NCBI GenBank assembly: GCA_964355945.1
Contig: CAYHGE010000007.1
Location: 11,029 to 75,028 of the forward strand
DNA from: CAIVAT01 sp964355945
GTDB lineage: Bacteria; Bacteroidota; Bacteroidia; Bacteroidales; FEN-979
Direction of reading: 5' to 3'
DNA length: 64,000 bases
Position numbers and translations under genes: made by a program
The notes under the pieces: model-generated
Seen by the model: the letters and a program-made list of their open reading frames with translations, nothing else
Told to the model about the DNA's origin: nothing
Database searches by the model: none
Part shown: positions 1 to 9,300 of the stretch, piece after piece
Position numbering within the stretch: the first letter of the stretch is position 1
How the letters are laid out: each line of letters begins with the position of its first letter

Positions 1-1
1 T

Positions 2-1867
2 GTTACATATCACGTGCTTGGTAATATCAACGTGTTAAAATATGGCGCACTTTCCAGATTAACTATCAATCCTGGTATAACCATGTTATTTAATCCGGGT
101 ATTCAACTGCAGATAGGTGCAGGATGGCCATACTCAGGTGAATTGATTGCGGAAGGTAAATCCGACAGCACGATTTTCTTTAAACCGTATAACAATCTTG
201 CCGGTGGCTGGGCAGGTATCTATTTTGCTGACTACAGCAGTGATTACGGAGCCGCATCATCATTGAAATATTGCTGGATAGAAAAAGGCGCAACCTATAA
301 TATGTACAGCGCAAATACAAACCAACCCACGCTGGATCATTGTACACTTACGCTGTCAACCGGGAATGGGTTTAATATCAGCAATTCCACGCCAACGATC
401 AAAAGCTCGACTTTCACTTACAATGCCGGCTATGGGATCAATATTGACGGATCAAGCCCCATCGTCATCGGCAACACATCTTCTTATACATGCAACATCC
501 TGAACAATTACGGAGCTTATGATTTGTATAATAACTCAGCAAACACCATTGACGCCCGGTATAATTTCTGGGGTTCAGGCGATTCGACCATGCTCAATCT
601 GAGGATTTATGACAAGTCGGATAACACTGCCAAAGGACGCGTTTACACCGGGCCATTTGCACAGGTGCCATCGCAGTACACTACGGCAACAGTCATGAGC
701 GGAACCGTAAAATATGCCAATGTTGGTGCAAATCCAATTAAAACTGCCACGATGGTGGTAAAGGATTTTGGCGGAGCTACAATCAATACTACAACCACGA
801 ACACTTCGGGGGTTTATGCGTTCTCTTCCATGGTGTCGGGTAATTATAAAATGACCATTACCCCGTCTGCAGTTTGGGGTGGCGTAAATTCAACCGATGC
901 ACTCAATATCCTGAACCATTTTGCGATGATTACCCCGCTCACCGGCATGAAACTCGCTGCGGCAGATGTGAATTTCAGTCACAGTGCAAACGGCACTGAT
1001 GCACTCCTGGTCATGAAGCGTTATTCCGGAATGATTACCTCGTTCGCGGCCGGCGATTACCTGTATCATTATGACACAGTGATTACCAATGGAAGCAATG
1101 TGACCGGCAACATAGAGATGATCTGTTTCGGGGATGTAAACGCATCGTATGCACCTGCAAAGAAAAGCTCATCCTCCATCGGACTGGTTCATGAAGGATC
1201 ACTGCTAGTTGAGTCATTGTCAGAATTCGATTTTCCGGTGAAGTTAAAGTCAGCTATGCAAGTCGGAGCCATTTCGCTGGGGTTCTATTATCCTGAGCAG
1301 TATCTTGAGATCACTGGAGCCAGGCTTGCCGATGGCACAACCGGATTCTCCTGGACAGCCATCGACGGGCTATTCCGGATGGCATGGTGCAACATGAATG
1401 CCATCAATGTAAACAATGATGAGGTGGTGGTTATTCTGAGCATGAAAGCGAAAGATCTGTCGGGTCTTGCTTCGGGTATTGCATTGGATATTTATGAAGA
1501 GAGTGAGTTTGCAGATGCAATGGCCACGCCGAATGATCTGGAGGTGGTTTCCATTCCAACGATCAATACAACTTTAACCGGAGTCAATCCGGGAAATGGG
1601 CTCACAGGGTTAACTGTTTATCCGAATCCGCTTTCACAAAATTCAGTGATTGAGTTTTCTTTGCAACAACCGGGAACCATGAGGATTTCCTTACTGGATG
1701 TTGTCGGTAATCATATCATGGTTATTGCTGCAGATGAATTCACTACAGGGAACCATAAAGTTGGACTGGAGTCCACAGGTCTCAGACCAGGTATCTATCT
1801 ATTAAAAATCGAAAATACAAGCGGCGGACAAACCATATCAGGGATGATTAAGGTAGTTTCTTACTAA
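2..1867 (+). CDS. T9SS-secreted beta-helix protein with dockerin-like region (5' end outside window)
   Basis: The reading frame is open to the window edge, so the N-terminus and signal peptide are missing; a GTG at 14 is probably not the true start. The first ~220 residues have the short polar strands typical of a parallel beta-helix. A carboxypeptidase-regulatory-like segment follows (~225-285). Residues ~286-340 hold two dockerin-like half repeats (GGVNSTDALNILNHF, then ADVNFSHSANGTDALLVMKR) with the D/N ligand spacing and the following helix of type I dockerins. Residues ~395-520 look cohesin-like. The C-terminus from ~533 (LTVYPNPLSQNSVIEF) is a T9SS type A sorting domain, so the protein should be exported across the outer membrane and anchored or released. 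The next gene, 13 bp downstream, encodes repeated cohesin-like domains. The sorting domain is certain; the dockerin call is by eye. Confidence 0.8.
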   Translation, partial: VTYHVLGNINVLKYGALSRLTINPGITMLFNPGIQLQIGAGWPYSGELIAEGKSDSTIFFKPYNNLAGGWAGIYFADYSSDYGAASSLKYCWIEKGATYNMYSANTNQPTLDHCTLTLSTGNGFNISNSTPTIKSSTFTYNAGYGINIDGSSPIVIGNTSSYTCNILNNYGAYDLYNNSANTIDARYNFWGSGDSTMLNLRIYDKSDNTAKGRVYTGPFAQVPSQYTTATVMSGTVKYANVGANPIKTATMVVKDFGGATINTTTTNTSGVYAFSSMVSGNYKMTITPSAVWGGVNSTDALNILNHFAMITPLTGMKLAAADVNFSHSANGTDALLVMKRYSGMITSFAAGDYLYHYDTVITNGSNVTGNIEMICFGDVNASYAPAKKSSSSIGLVHEGSLLVESLSEFDFPVKLKSAMQVGAISLGFYYPEQYLEITGARLADGTTGFSWTAIDGLFRMAWCNMNAINVNNDEVVVILSMKAKDLSGLASGIALDIYEESEFADAMATPNDLEVVSIPTINTTLTGVNPGNGLTGLTVYPNPLSQNSVIEFSLQQPGTMRISLLDVVGNHIMVIAADEFTTGNHKVGLESTGLRPGIYLLKIENTSGGQTISGMIKVVSY

Positions 1868-1880
1868 AAATCGCTGCGCT

Positions 1881-4800
1881 ATGAAGACACTGATTTTAAA
1901 AATACTACCACTGTTGTTGATGATGATCTGGGCAGGCTCTGTCCATGCTCAAATCAATACCACAGCCGGGACAGTTACTAGCTGTCCCGGCCAGATTGTG
2001 GTTCCCGTCAATGTGAGTAACTGCAATGGCATCGGAGCCATTTCATTGGTGCTGAATTTCGACAATACCAATCTGACCTATACCGGTTATCAGAACCTGA
2101 ATGTTGCGCTTACAGCAGGGTTTCTGATAATTAATTCCACTGGAAATAAGGTTGTTATCAGTTGGGCCAACACCGTTGCCATTAACCTGGCAAACAGCAC
2201 CATGGTTGAATTGAAATTCAACGCAGTACCAAGTACGACCAGCCTTGCATGGGATACACAGACATCCGGAAATTGCGAATACAGCGATGTGAACGGCAAT
2301 ATTTTACCGGCAACATTCACTAATGGCACAGCTACAGTCAATCAACCGCCATTGATCAATATACAGCCAGTTAATCAAACTGTGCTGCTCGGGCAGAATA
2401 CGTCGTTCAGCGTTTCAGCAACCGGGACCGGGATCGCCTGGCTCTGGCAAATCAGCACCAACGGAGGCGGCATCTGGACAGATTTGGCGAACTCACCGCC
2501 ATATTCCGGGGTGACTACCTCAACACTGACCATTACCAATGCCCTCCTGACATACAATGGGTATAAATACAGATGCAGGTTAACGGGAACATGTGCACCG
2601 GTGGTTAACACAAACGAGGTAACCCTATCGGTTATTAATCCAATTACAACCACGTTGCCAACTGCAAGTTTCTGCCCGGGCAACATTGTTGTACCGGTAA
2701 CTGTTACAAATTTCACCGGAGTTGCAGCGCTTTCTCTGACCTTTTCCTATAATGCATCCTGTTTGACCTACACAGGTTATCAAACCGTGAATGGAGCGCT
2801 TTCCACAGGTACTTTCGTTGCCAATGCTTCGGGGGGCAAGGTCTATATGACATGGTCGTCAACAAGCGCAGCCACCTTCGGCAACGGCACACTGGTAGAA
2901 CTCCTCTTTTCTGCCGCAACGGGAACAAGCAGCCTTACGTGGGATTTGCTGATTGAAGGAAACTGTGAATATACAAACCTCAGCGGGGCTTTCATCACCC
3001 CGGTATTCGTTAATGGGAATGAAACCATTTATGCCCTGCCGGCTGTTACGGTCAATCCGGTAAATAAAGTCATTGCAAAAGGACAAAACACCACTTTCAG
3101 CACAACTGCCTCTGGCTCTGGTTTATCATATTTATGGCAGGTAAGCACCAATAACGGAGTTACATTTACCGACCTGACGAATGCCGGTTATTATTCCAAC
3201 GTAACTACCCCCACGATGAACATTACCGGGGCACAGCTTGCAATCAGCGGTTATCAGTACCGATGCAAGGTGACAGGGTCATGTTTGCCTGTAGTCTTTT
3301 CTGACCCTGCTGTGCTCACTGTTCTGCCAAATATACTGACAACATGCGGAACCGCCACATCCTGTCCTGGCCGGATAATCATACCGGTGAATGTCACTGA
3401 TTTTATTGGTGTTGCGGCATTTTCGCTGACACTCTCATTTAATTCATCCGTGCTGACTTATGCCGGGTACCAAAATAGCAACCCAGTACTTGCAGGCGGG
3501 AATTTTGTGATTAATGATTCAGGGGGAAACCTGTATCTGACCTGGTCGTCAACAAGTCCTGCTACCATTGCCACCGCCGGAACCCTCATTGAATTAAAAT
3601 TCGATGGCATGACAGGGTCAACCGGTCTGAGCTGGGATACCCAGACCCCCGGGAATTGTGAATACAGCGACCTCAGCGGGCAGGTAATCTTCTCAACCTG
3701 GAATAGTGGAAGTGCGACCATTAATATTGCACCGGAGATAACGGTACAACCTGTGAATCGAGCCATCTACGCCCTTGGAAGTACTTCATTTTCGGTTTCG
3801 GCAACCGGAACCGGCCTGGGATACACCTGGCAGGTGAGTACTGACCTGGGTTTATCCTGGACGAATATCAATAACACTGCCCCATATTCAGGCGCAACGA
3901 CACCTACCCTGCTTATAAACCCGGCTTCTGCAGGAATGAATGGATATCTTTATCGTTGTAATATTTCAGGAACATGTAATCAGTCTCTTGCGGCTAATCT
4001 TGTGACGCAAAACACAACAGTTTCAACCGGACAAACAACCTGTTACAATGCAACTGAAACTATATCGGTCGCTGGCAGCGGCACGACGTTCATTGTACAG
4101 AATGGTGGAAATGCATCCATGATCGCTGGTCATAATATCCGTTATCTCGCCGGAACTAAAGTCAATTCAGGCGGATATTTGCATGGATCCATTACCACAA
4201 CAGGTCAGTATTGCGTGATCTCACCTCCACAGTCAAACGCGGCCCAGCTTACCGTAACGCAGGCTGCATTGACAACCACACCCGGTACAATTACCAATTC
4301 ATGCAGTGGCAGCCTTAATATTCCGATCAATGTAATCAATTGCACCAATGTAGGCGGAATTTCGCTGACGATGATTTTTGATACCACAAAAATGACGTAT
4401 GAAGGGTATCAATCTGCGAATGCTGCTCTTTCGGGAGGGTTAATGGTTGTAAACCGATCAGGCAACAAAGTGATATTTACCTGGGCTTCCACCACTGCTG
4501 CCAACATTGGCACCGGAGTCCTGCTCAATTATCGCTTCAAGGCCAATGCCGGGATTTCCACATCCCTGACCTGGGATACACAAACTACAGGCGCATGTGA
4601 GTATAGCGATCCCTCAGGAACCATCATCACATCCTTCTTCAATAACTCTAATGTTACTGTTGCAGCGAATGCTTTGATCGTTGATGCGGGTCCTGACATG
4701 GTTAAGACAGGAAGTTCCGTGCAACTCAACGGAGGTGCCACTGGAGGAACAGTGCCGTACATTTGGTTATGGTCCCCGGCTGCATCGCTAAGTAATCCTG

Positions 4801-5447
4801 CGATTTCAAATCCGGTTGCTTCTCCTGCCGCTACGACCACCTACACCCTGACAGTTACTGCAAACAATGGATGTGTGGGTAGTGATGCCATGGATGTTAT
4901 CCTGGTTGCTACGCCACAAGATCTTACGATACAGGGTATTACTGTCCCAAATGGAACGAGTAACTGTTACAATGCCTTGCAGACCATAACCGTTGCAGGT
5001 GGCGTCACCACTTTTATTGTCGAGAATGGCGGGAGTGCAATTTTGATTGCAGGTGTGAAGATCAGTTTTCTTCCCGGAACAAAGGTTAACCAGGGAGGCT
5101 ACCTGCACGGTTACATCACAACCAACGGGCAGTATTGTAATGCATTACCCGCTGCACCGGTTACCGCGGCCATTGAAGAACCAATTGGTATAACTCCGGA
5201 TGGTGTAATGTTCAAAGTCTATCCGAACCCGACAACTGGCAAATTTACAGTTGAACTTACAGATGGTCAGTTAACAGGAAATGGTCATGTAGAGGTTTAT
5301 GGGACATGCGGAGAGCGGATCCTGAGTGAGGTAATGAACGGGGAAAACCGCAGGGAGTTCTCCCTCTCCGGGAAACCCGTCGGACTCTATTATGTCAGGG
5401 TTGTGAATGGGAGCAAGGGCGCTACGAAGAAACTGGTAAAATTGTAA
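1881..5447 (+). CDS. Multi-domain cohesin-like / Ig-like T9SS-secreted protein
   Basis: 1188 residues. The signal peptide is MKTLILKILPLLLMMIWAGS followed by VHAQ. Four related cohesin-like domains begin near residues 25, 253, 483 and 796. Each opens with a cysteine-containing P-V-N-V strand, continues with a (L/I)xYxGYQ motif and ends with a W-D-x-x-x-x-G-x-CEY signature. Three Ig-like domains lie between them (~160-250, 390-480, 619-705; YRC near the end of each). A PKD-like domain is at ~933-1020. A CYNA...NGGxA...GxKVNxGGYLHG module occurs twice (~720 and ~1027). The C-terminus from ~1110 (FKVYPNPTTGKFTVEL) is a T9SS type A sorting domain. It follows the dockerin-like gene by 13 bp and probably shares its transcript. 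It could be a scaffold or a cell-surface adhesin; the sequence alone does not decide. Confidence 0.88.
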   Translation: MKTLILKILPLLLMMIWAGSVHAQINTTAGTVTSCPGQIVVPVNVSNCNGIGAISLVLNFDNTNLTYTGYQNLNVALTAGFLIINSTGNKVVISWANTVAINLANSTMVELKFNAVPSTTSLAWDTQTSGNCEYSDVNGNILPATFTNGTATVNQPPLINIQPVNQTVLLGQNTSFSVSATGTGIAWLWQISTNGGGIWTDLANSPPYSGVTTSTLTITNALLTYNGYKYRCRLTGTCAPVVNTNEVTLSVINPITTTLPTASFCPGNIVVPVTVTNFTGVAALSLTFSYNASCLTYTGYQTVNGALSTGTFVANASGGKVYMTWSSTSAATFGNGTLVELLFSAATGTSSLTWDLLIEGNCEYTNLSGAFITPVFVNGNETIYALPAVTVNPVNKVIAKGQNTTFSTTASGSGLSYLWQVSTNNGVTFTDLTNAGYYSNVTTPTMNITGAQLAISGYQYRCKVTGSCLPVVFSDPAVLTVLPNILTTCGTATSCPGRIIIPVNVTDFIGVAAFSLTLSFNSSVLTYAGYQNSNPVLAGGNFVINDSGGNLYLTWSSTSPATIATAGTLIELKFDGMTGSTGLSWDTQTPGNCEYSDLSGQVIFSTWNSGSATINIAPEITVQPVNRAIYALGSTSFSVSATGTGLGYTWQVSTDLGLSWTNINNTAPYSGATTPTLLINPASAGMNGYLYRCNISGTCNQSLAANLVTQNTTVSTGQTTCYNATETISVAGSGTTFIVQNGGNASMIAGHNIRYLAGTKVNSGGYLHGSITTTGQYCVISPPQSNAAQLTVTQAALTTTPGTITNSCSGSLNIPINVINCTNVGGISLTMIFDTTKMTYEGYQSANAALSGGLMVVNRSGNKVIFTWASTTAANIGTGVLLNYRFKANAGISTSLTWDTQTTGACEYSDPSGTIITSFFNNSNVTVAANALIVDAGPDMVKTGSSVQLNGGATGGTVPYIWLWSPAASLSNPAISNPVASPAATTTYTLTVTANNGCVGSDAMDVILVATPQDLTIQGITVPNGTSNCYNALQTITVAGGVTTFIVENGGSAILIAGVKISFLPGTKVNQGGYLHGYITTNGQYCNALPAAPVTAAIEEPIGITPDGVMFKVYPNPTTGKFTVELTDGQLTGNGHVEVYGTCGERILSEVMNGENRREFSLSGKPVGLYYVRVVNGSKGATKKLVKL

Positions 5448-5473
5448 TTTCAAATCTAACCTCATCCCCTGCA

Positions 5474-5497
5474 CCCCTTCTCCTCAAGGAGAAGGGG
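5474..5497. repeat. Perfect hairpin CCCCTTCTCC-TCAA-GGAGAAGGGG between convergent genes
   Basis: A 10-bp perfect stem with a 4-nt loop lies between the stop codons of the cohesin-like gene and guaD. There is no T-tract, so it is not a canonical intrinsic terminator, but it could end transcription in both directions. A very similar hairpin (CCCCTCTCCT...AGGAGAGGGG) lies inside ygfK at 8052-8074, which suggests a dispersed palindromic repeat. Confidence 0.6.
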
Positions 5498-5518
5498 ACG
5501 TGGGTTGAAATATATGGG

Positions 5519-5992
5519 TTAATAAACTGTTTTATCAGTTTTTTCAGTCCACTCCCTGAAAAGGTCAGCAGCCTTGGGGTGCTGTATCCTGCTGAAGTTA
5601 ATTTTCCGTTCTTCCGGAAGCAGGTTGAGTTCTTCATAGATGTGATTGTCTTTGAAACCGATGGCGGCGGCATCATAACGGGTTGAACAATAGTACACTG
5701 ATTGGATGTTGGCCCAGTAAATTGCAGACAAACACATGGGGCATGGTTCGCATGTTGCGTATAAGACTGCCCCTGAAAGATCGAAATTTTCAATGTTTTT
5801 ACAGGCATCCCGGATGGCCGTGATTTCCGCATGGGCAGTAGGATCATTCAGGGAGCTGACCAGGTTACCACCCTTCCCGATAATTTTTCCATCTTTCACA
5901 ACGACAGCGCCGAAAGGCCCGCCCACATTATTTCTAACAGAATGTTGCGCTTCAGAAAAGGCTTCATTCAAGTACATTTCAATTGATTCCAT
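5519..5992 (-). CDS. guaD: Guanine deaminase (CDA-fold, zinc-dependent)
   Basis: 157 residues, the size of Bacillus subtilis GuaD. It carries the deaminase zinc signature: HAE (H54, proton-shuttling E56) and PCPMC (C84 and C87), with the family-typical GGPFGAVVVKDG and NDPTAHAEITAIR segments and AIYWANI after the second motif. The GGPFGA/NDPTAHAE pattern fits guanine deaminase better than the tRNA adenosine deaminase TadA, and it lacks the basic C-terminus of TadA. Expected reaction: guanine + H2O to xanthine + NH3 in the cytoplasm, feeding the xanthine dehydrogenase encoded at 39.8-43.6 kb. It is divergent from ygfK, with ~400 bp of repeat-rich DNA between the two starts. Confidence 0.9.
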   Translation of the reverse strand: MESIEMYLNEAFSEAQHSVRNNVGGPFGAVVVKDGKIIGKGGNLVSSLNDPTAHAEITAIRDACKNIENFDLSGAVLYATCEPCPMCLSAIYWANIQSVYYCSTRYDAAAIGFKDNHIYEELNLLPEERKINFSRIQHPKAADLFREWTEKTDKTVY

Positions 5993-6021
5993 ATTCGGTA
6001 GTTATTGTTTGACATTGCAAC

Positions 6022-6245
6022 ACCCCGTCAGGGTGGTTGACCCCGTCAGGGTGGNNNNNNNNNNNNNNNNNNNNNNNNNNNNNNNNNNNNNNNNNNNNNN
6101 NNNNNNNNNNNNNNNNNNNNNNNNNNNNNNNNNNNNNNNNNNNNNNNNNNNNNNAGTTATTGTTTGACATTGCAACACCCCGTCAGGGTGGTTGACCCCG
6201 TCAGGGTGGCTGACCCCGTCAGGGTGGCTGACCCCGTCAGGGTGG
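6022..6245. repeat. 18-bp tandem repeats (ACCCCGTCAGGGTGG + 3 nt) broken by an N run
   Basis: Four copies of ACCCCGTCAGGGTGG spaced by TTG or CTG lie at 6177-6245 (period 18). Two more lie at 6022-6054, before the N run. Each copy has a short ACCC/GGGT dyad around CGTCA. The two pre-gap copies sit in a 55-bp segment (6000-6054) repeated exactly at 6155-6209, so they are probably the same DNA assembled twice. The array lies in the divergent guaD-ygfK intergenic region, where regulatory sequence is expected. Confidence 0.85.
6055..6154. other. Assembly gap (100 N) between identical 55-bp ends
   Basis: Exactly 100 N. The 55 bases before it (6000-6054) are identical to the 55 bases after it (6155-6209). 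This suggests two contigs whose ends overlap by one assembly k-mer, placed side by side instead of being merged. The true sequence may have no gap, or a different number of 18-bp repeats. Confidence 0.85.
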
Positions 6246-6347
6246 AACGATGACAAAATTAACAGGTAAATCAGTGTAAAAAACATCGACAGCGAAGTTC
6301 TTACCTGATTTTTCGCATATAGCAATCCAAGTCTCATGCATTATCTC

Positions 6348-6355
6348 TAATTTTG
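6348..6355 (+). promoter_or_regulatory. Candidate Bacteroidota -7 box TAATTTTG upstream of ygfK
   Basis: This is a perfect match to the TAnnTTTG -7 element used by the Bacteroidota primary sigma factor. No clear TTTG -33 element is seen at the usual distance. Its position favours translation from the GTG at 6389 over the TTG at 6353, which would lie within the promoter. Confidence 0.35.
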
Positions 6356-6388
6356 GCCTACTCTTTCATAAGAATCATATTTAGAACA

Positions 6389-9300
6389 GTGTCAGGAAAT
6401 TTCACACCCATCCCTCTTCCAGCTTTACTGCCGCTGGTACTTTCCGAAATCAGGCAAAATCGCTTCATGGGAATTCCCGGGAGTTTGTTTTATCGTAAAC
6501 AACCGCAGGATCGTTTTAACATGACAAGATATGGCCACTATCTTGAAACTCCCATCGGGGTCGCTGCCGGTCCCCATACTCAACTTTCTCTGAATATTAT
6601 CGCAGCATGGCTTTGCGGGGCAAGGTACATCGAATTAAAGACGATTCAGACACTCGACGAGCTGGAAGTTTCCAAACCCTGTATCGATATGCAGGATGAA
6701 GGCTACAACTGTGAATGGTCGCAGGAACTGAAGGTCCATGAGTCATTTACCGAATATCTTAATGCCTGGATTGTGATTCATATCCTCCACAGGGAACTCG
6801 GCTTCAGCGGATCATGTGGAACCATGTTCAATATGAGTGTCGGCTATAACCTCGAAGGGATCATGAATGACAATGTTCAATGGTTCTTCGGCCGTATGCT
6901 GGACTGCAGTGCTGAACTGACCGCAGCAAAAAAATCCATTCGTGCCATTTATGAGGATATTGACGAAATTACTATCTCATCACGGATTTCGGATCATATC
7001 ACCCTCAGCACCATGCATGGTTGCCCGCCCGATGAAATTGAAAAAATAGGACTTTACCTGATTGGCCGGAAAAAATTGCATACAACCATTAAGTTGAATC
7101 CAACATTGTTGGGGGCGAATGAATTACGCGGACTGCTTAACAACAAACTAGGCTTTGGTGCGGTGGTTCCTGATCTTGCCTTTGAACACGACCTTAAATA
7201 TCAGGATGCCTTGAAAATCCTTGCATCCCTTCAGGCCGCTTCTGATGAAAACGGATTGCAGTTTGGCGTAAAACTTACCAATACACTCGAGAGTGTCAAT
7301 AACAAAGAGATTTTTGGCACCCATGAACCGATGATGTACATGAGTGGCCGGGCACTGCATCCCATCAGCGTACATCTGGCGCAAAAACTTCAGAACGACC
7401 TGAACGGCAGGCTTGACATCTCCTTTTCAGCCGGTGTTGATTGTTTCAACATCACGGATGTACTGGCATGCGGCATGAAACCCGTAACTGTTTGCAGCGA
7501 TTTGCTGAAGCCCGGTGGTTATGGCAGGTTGCACCAGTACATTGAAAATATCAGAAAAGAGATTAAAATAAGAGAGGCAGACAGCCTGGATTCATACATA
7601 TTAAAGGTGGCCGGATCCCAGGGCTCAGTTGCTGAATCAGCACTACTCAACCTGAATAATTATGCCGGCAGAGTTGATGATAACCCATTGTATCGCAAAC
7701 ATTCATTGTCAGAACCATCCATCAAGACTTCTCGCGAACTTGGATGGTTTGACTGCATCCATGCACCTTGTGTGGATACCTGCCCAACCAACCAGGATAT
7801 TCCTGAATACCTGCATTACACTGCATCCGGGGATGGTCAGGCGGCTTTGGAAACCATCCTGAGAACCAATCCTTTTCCATCTGTTACCGGTATGGTTTGT
7901 GACCATTTGTGTCAGTTTAAATGCACGAGGATTAATTACGATGAGTCGCTGAATATCAGGGAAATTAAGAGGTTTGTTACGGAGAATGGTTATCTGGCCA
8001 GGAATGAAGGGACCCCACCCCCTGCCAGGAATGAAAGGACCTCACCCCCGGCCCCTCTCCTTTCAGGAGAGGGGAGGAGGGCTGCCATTATCGGGGCGGG
8101 GCCGGCTGGTTTGTCATGTGGCTGGTTTTTGCGCAAAGCAGGATTTGAGGTGGATGTTTTTGAGCAGAAAAACCTCGCGGGAGGAATGGTTTCTGCGGCC
8201 ATCCCGGCGTTTCGTCTTACTTCAGAGGCTATTGAAACTGACATTCAACATATTCTTGCATCAGGAATTCATTTGCATGATAACCATACCATAGATTCTG
8301 CACGGTTTGATTCGATCCTGCATGACTATGACGCTGTTTTTCTCGCAGCCGGAGCACAAAAGTCAGTGAAGTTAAACATCGAAGGTGCGGAATTTCCGGG
8401 TATAATCGATCCCCTCGAATTTTTATTTGATGTCAGGCGAGGCCGTTCAACTATGATTGGCCGTGATATAGTAATCATAGGCGGTGGGAATACTGCCATG
8501 GATACTGCCCGTACTGCTCAACGGATGGTAGGAAAGAACGGAAGTGTAACCATTGTTTATCGTCGTACCATCAGGGAGATGCCGGCCGATCATGGAGAAA
8601 TAATGGCAGTGCAGGAGGAGGGAATTACAATCCTGGAACTAACCAATCCACTTCGGATTCAATCGGTTAATGGCAAGGTAACCGGGCTCGTTTGTACCCG
8701 GAACAGCCTGACAAAGAAAGGCATGGATGGGAGACCTTCCCCAATACTCATTCCCGGTTCGGAATTTGAAATTTTGTGCGATACCATCATCCCTGCTATC
8801 GGGCAGCAGATAGCCATCGATTTTCTGGATACTGCGCAACTTGCAACAATACCGGGCAGTTATCAAACCCGGATCCCGGGACTTTTCATTGGTGGCGATG
8901 CGATGCGGGGTGCATCAACAGCCATTAATGCAATTGGCGACGGCCGTAAAGCCGCTTCGGAGATTATTGAAACTATTACTGTGGTAAACCCGCCAGCCCC
9001 TGCAACGGAAGGGATCCGGGGGAAGGTCTTTCCGGGGGCCGAAGAACTTCAGCAAATAATGCACCGTAAGGCAATCCGGACATTTGGCATTCATCCTGCC
9101 GAGACTGCGTTAGATCAAAGGCGGAATTTTGATCTGGTCATCTCCTCGTTATCAGCAGGAGAGGCAAAAACAGAGGCCGGAAGATGTTTGCGATGTGATG
9201 AAATATGCAATGTTTGTGTCTCAGTCTGCCCAAACCTGGCGAACTACGGTTACAAGATTGAACCCATGTCCTTTATGTTGGAAAAGGCAGTATTGAAGGA

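Noticed and set aside
5519..5992. Assignment as tadA (tRNA adenosine deaminase)
   Set aside because: The GGPFGA and NDPTAHAE segments and the C-terminal region follow guanine deaminase; purine context agrees.
6177..6245. CRISPR array
   Set aside because: Repeats are 15-18 bp with 3-nt spacers and no cas genes; it is a simple tandem repeat. The same holds for the array at 58835-59029.
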